This document shows positions 63,953 through 64,000 of a DNA stretch of 64,000 nt, one piece after another. The notes below the pieces were generated by a model. It saw nothing but the letters and a program-made list of their open reading frames with translations, was not told where the DNA came from and did not search any database. A program made the position numbers and the translations under genes. The stretch lies in contig NZ_JAPJDC010000001.1 of assembly GCF_026241855.1 (NCBI RefSeq), forward strand, positions 1,984,001-2,048,000, in the 5' to 3' direction. This stretch comes from Curtobacterium flaccumfaciens pv. betae. GTDB lineage: Bacteria; Actinomycetota; Actinomycetes; Actinomycetales; Microbacteriaceae. How positions within the stretch are numbered: position 1 is the first letter of the stretch; each line of letters starts with the position of its first letter.

Positions 63953-64000
63953 CACGCCACCCCCTGCTCGATGAACACGGTGTCGTCGCCGTCGGTCTCG
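63952..64000 (-). CDS. pyrR: C-terminal end of the upstream gene, probably pyrR
   Basis: Only the last 15 codons and TGA are present ([15 protein letters not shown]). An acidic 'E-x-D-G-x-D' stretch followed by a short beta strand is how PyrR, the pyrimidine-operon attenuation protein/UPRTase, commonly ends, and pyrR precedes pyrB in most Actinobacteria. The rest is outside the window. Confidence 0.55.
   Translation of the reverse strand, partial: ETDGDDTVFIEQGVA

Overview
The window is very GC-rich actinobacterial chromosome. Gene content, gene order, codon use and the fused or degenerate family members point to Microbacteriaceae, most likely Curtobacterium or a close relative; this assignment rests on sequence recognition, not on a search. 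Nearly everything is core chromosome. I see no phage, insertion sequence, CRISPR array or rRNA. Coding density is very high, most genes lie on the minus strand, and neighbours often overlap by ATGA, GTGA or TGATG. No gene-free stretch exceeds 300 bases; the longest are 388-657, 12317-12539 and 37839-38059.

Left part (1-10.9 kb, minus strand): partial gap, then whiA, rapZ, uvrC, uvrA, an SDR oxidoreductase and uvrB, so all three excision-repair subunits sit together. The gluconeogenesis factor gene usually found between rapZ and whiA is missing. From 11 to 16.4 kb lies an accessory block: an MFS transporter on the plus strand, a membrane acyltransferase, an adenylate-forming ligase and a membrane-anchored alpha/beta hydrolase that overlaps coaE. 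Core genes resume with coaE, rpsA, a DUF885 protein, polA, a hotdog thioesterase, a GNAT protein, an ANTAR response regulator of PdtaR type and tRNA-Leu(CAA).

Middle (25-33 kb): a GAF/winged-helix regulator beside DUF779 and an aldehyde dehydrogenase, an HdeD-like membrane protein, an MbfA-like ferritin/VIT iron exporter, pyruvate kinase, then gltD and gltB. Next come lgt and the amino-acid block trpA-trpB-trpC-two membrane proteins-trpE-hisI-hisF-hisG-hisE (38-47 kb), all transcribed leftward.

Right part (47-64 kb): rpe, rsmB and fmt, a two-gene plus-strand island, then a long leftward chain pyrR(partial)-pyrB-pyrC-PH-like membrane protein-carA-carB-pyrF-gmk-rpoZ-metK-priA. It joins UMP synthesis to GMP phosphorylation, the RNA polymerase omega subunit and S-adenosylmethionine supply. 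The gmk product carries an N-terminal actinobacterial integration host factor (mIHF) domain, a fusion of two genes that are separate neighbours in Mycobacterium.

Recurring signals are: a TANNNT box 6-9 bases upstream of an ATG or GTG in nine genes, the signature of leaderless mRNAs; strong stem-loop terminators; and a dispersed intergenic motif (core GGGAGGCGCGG).
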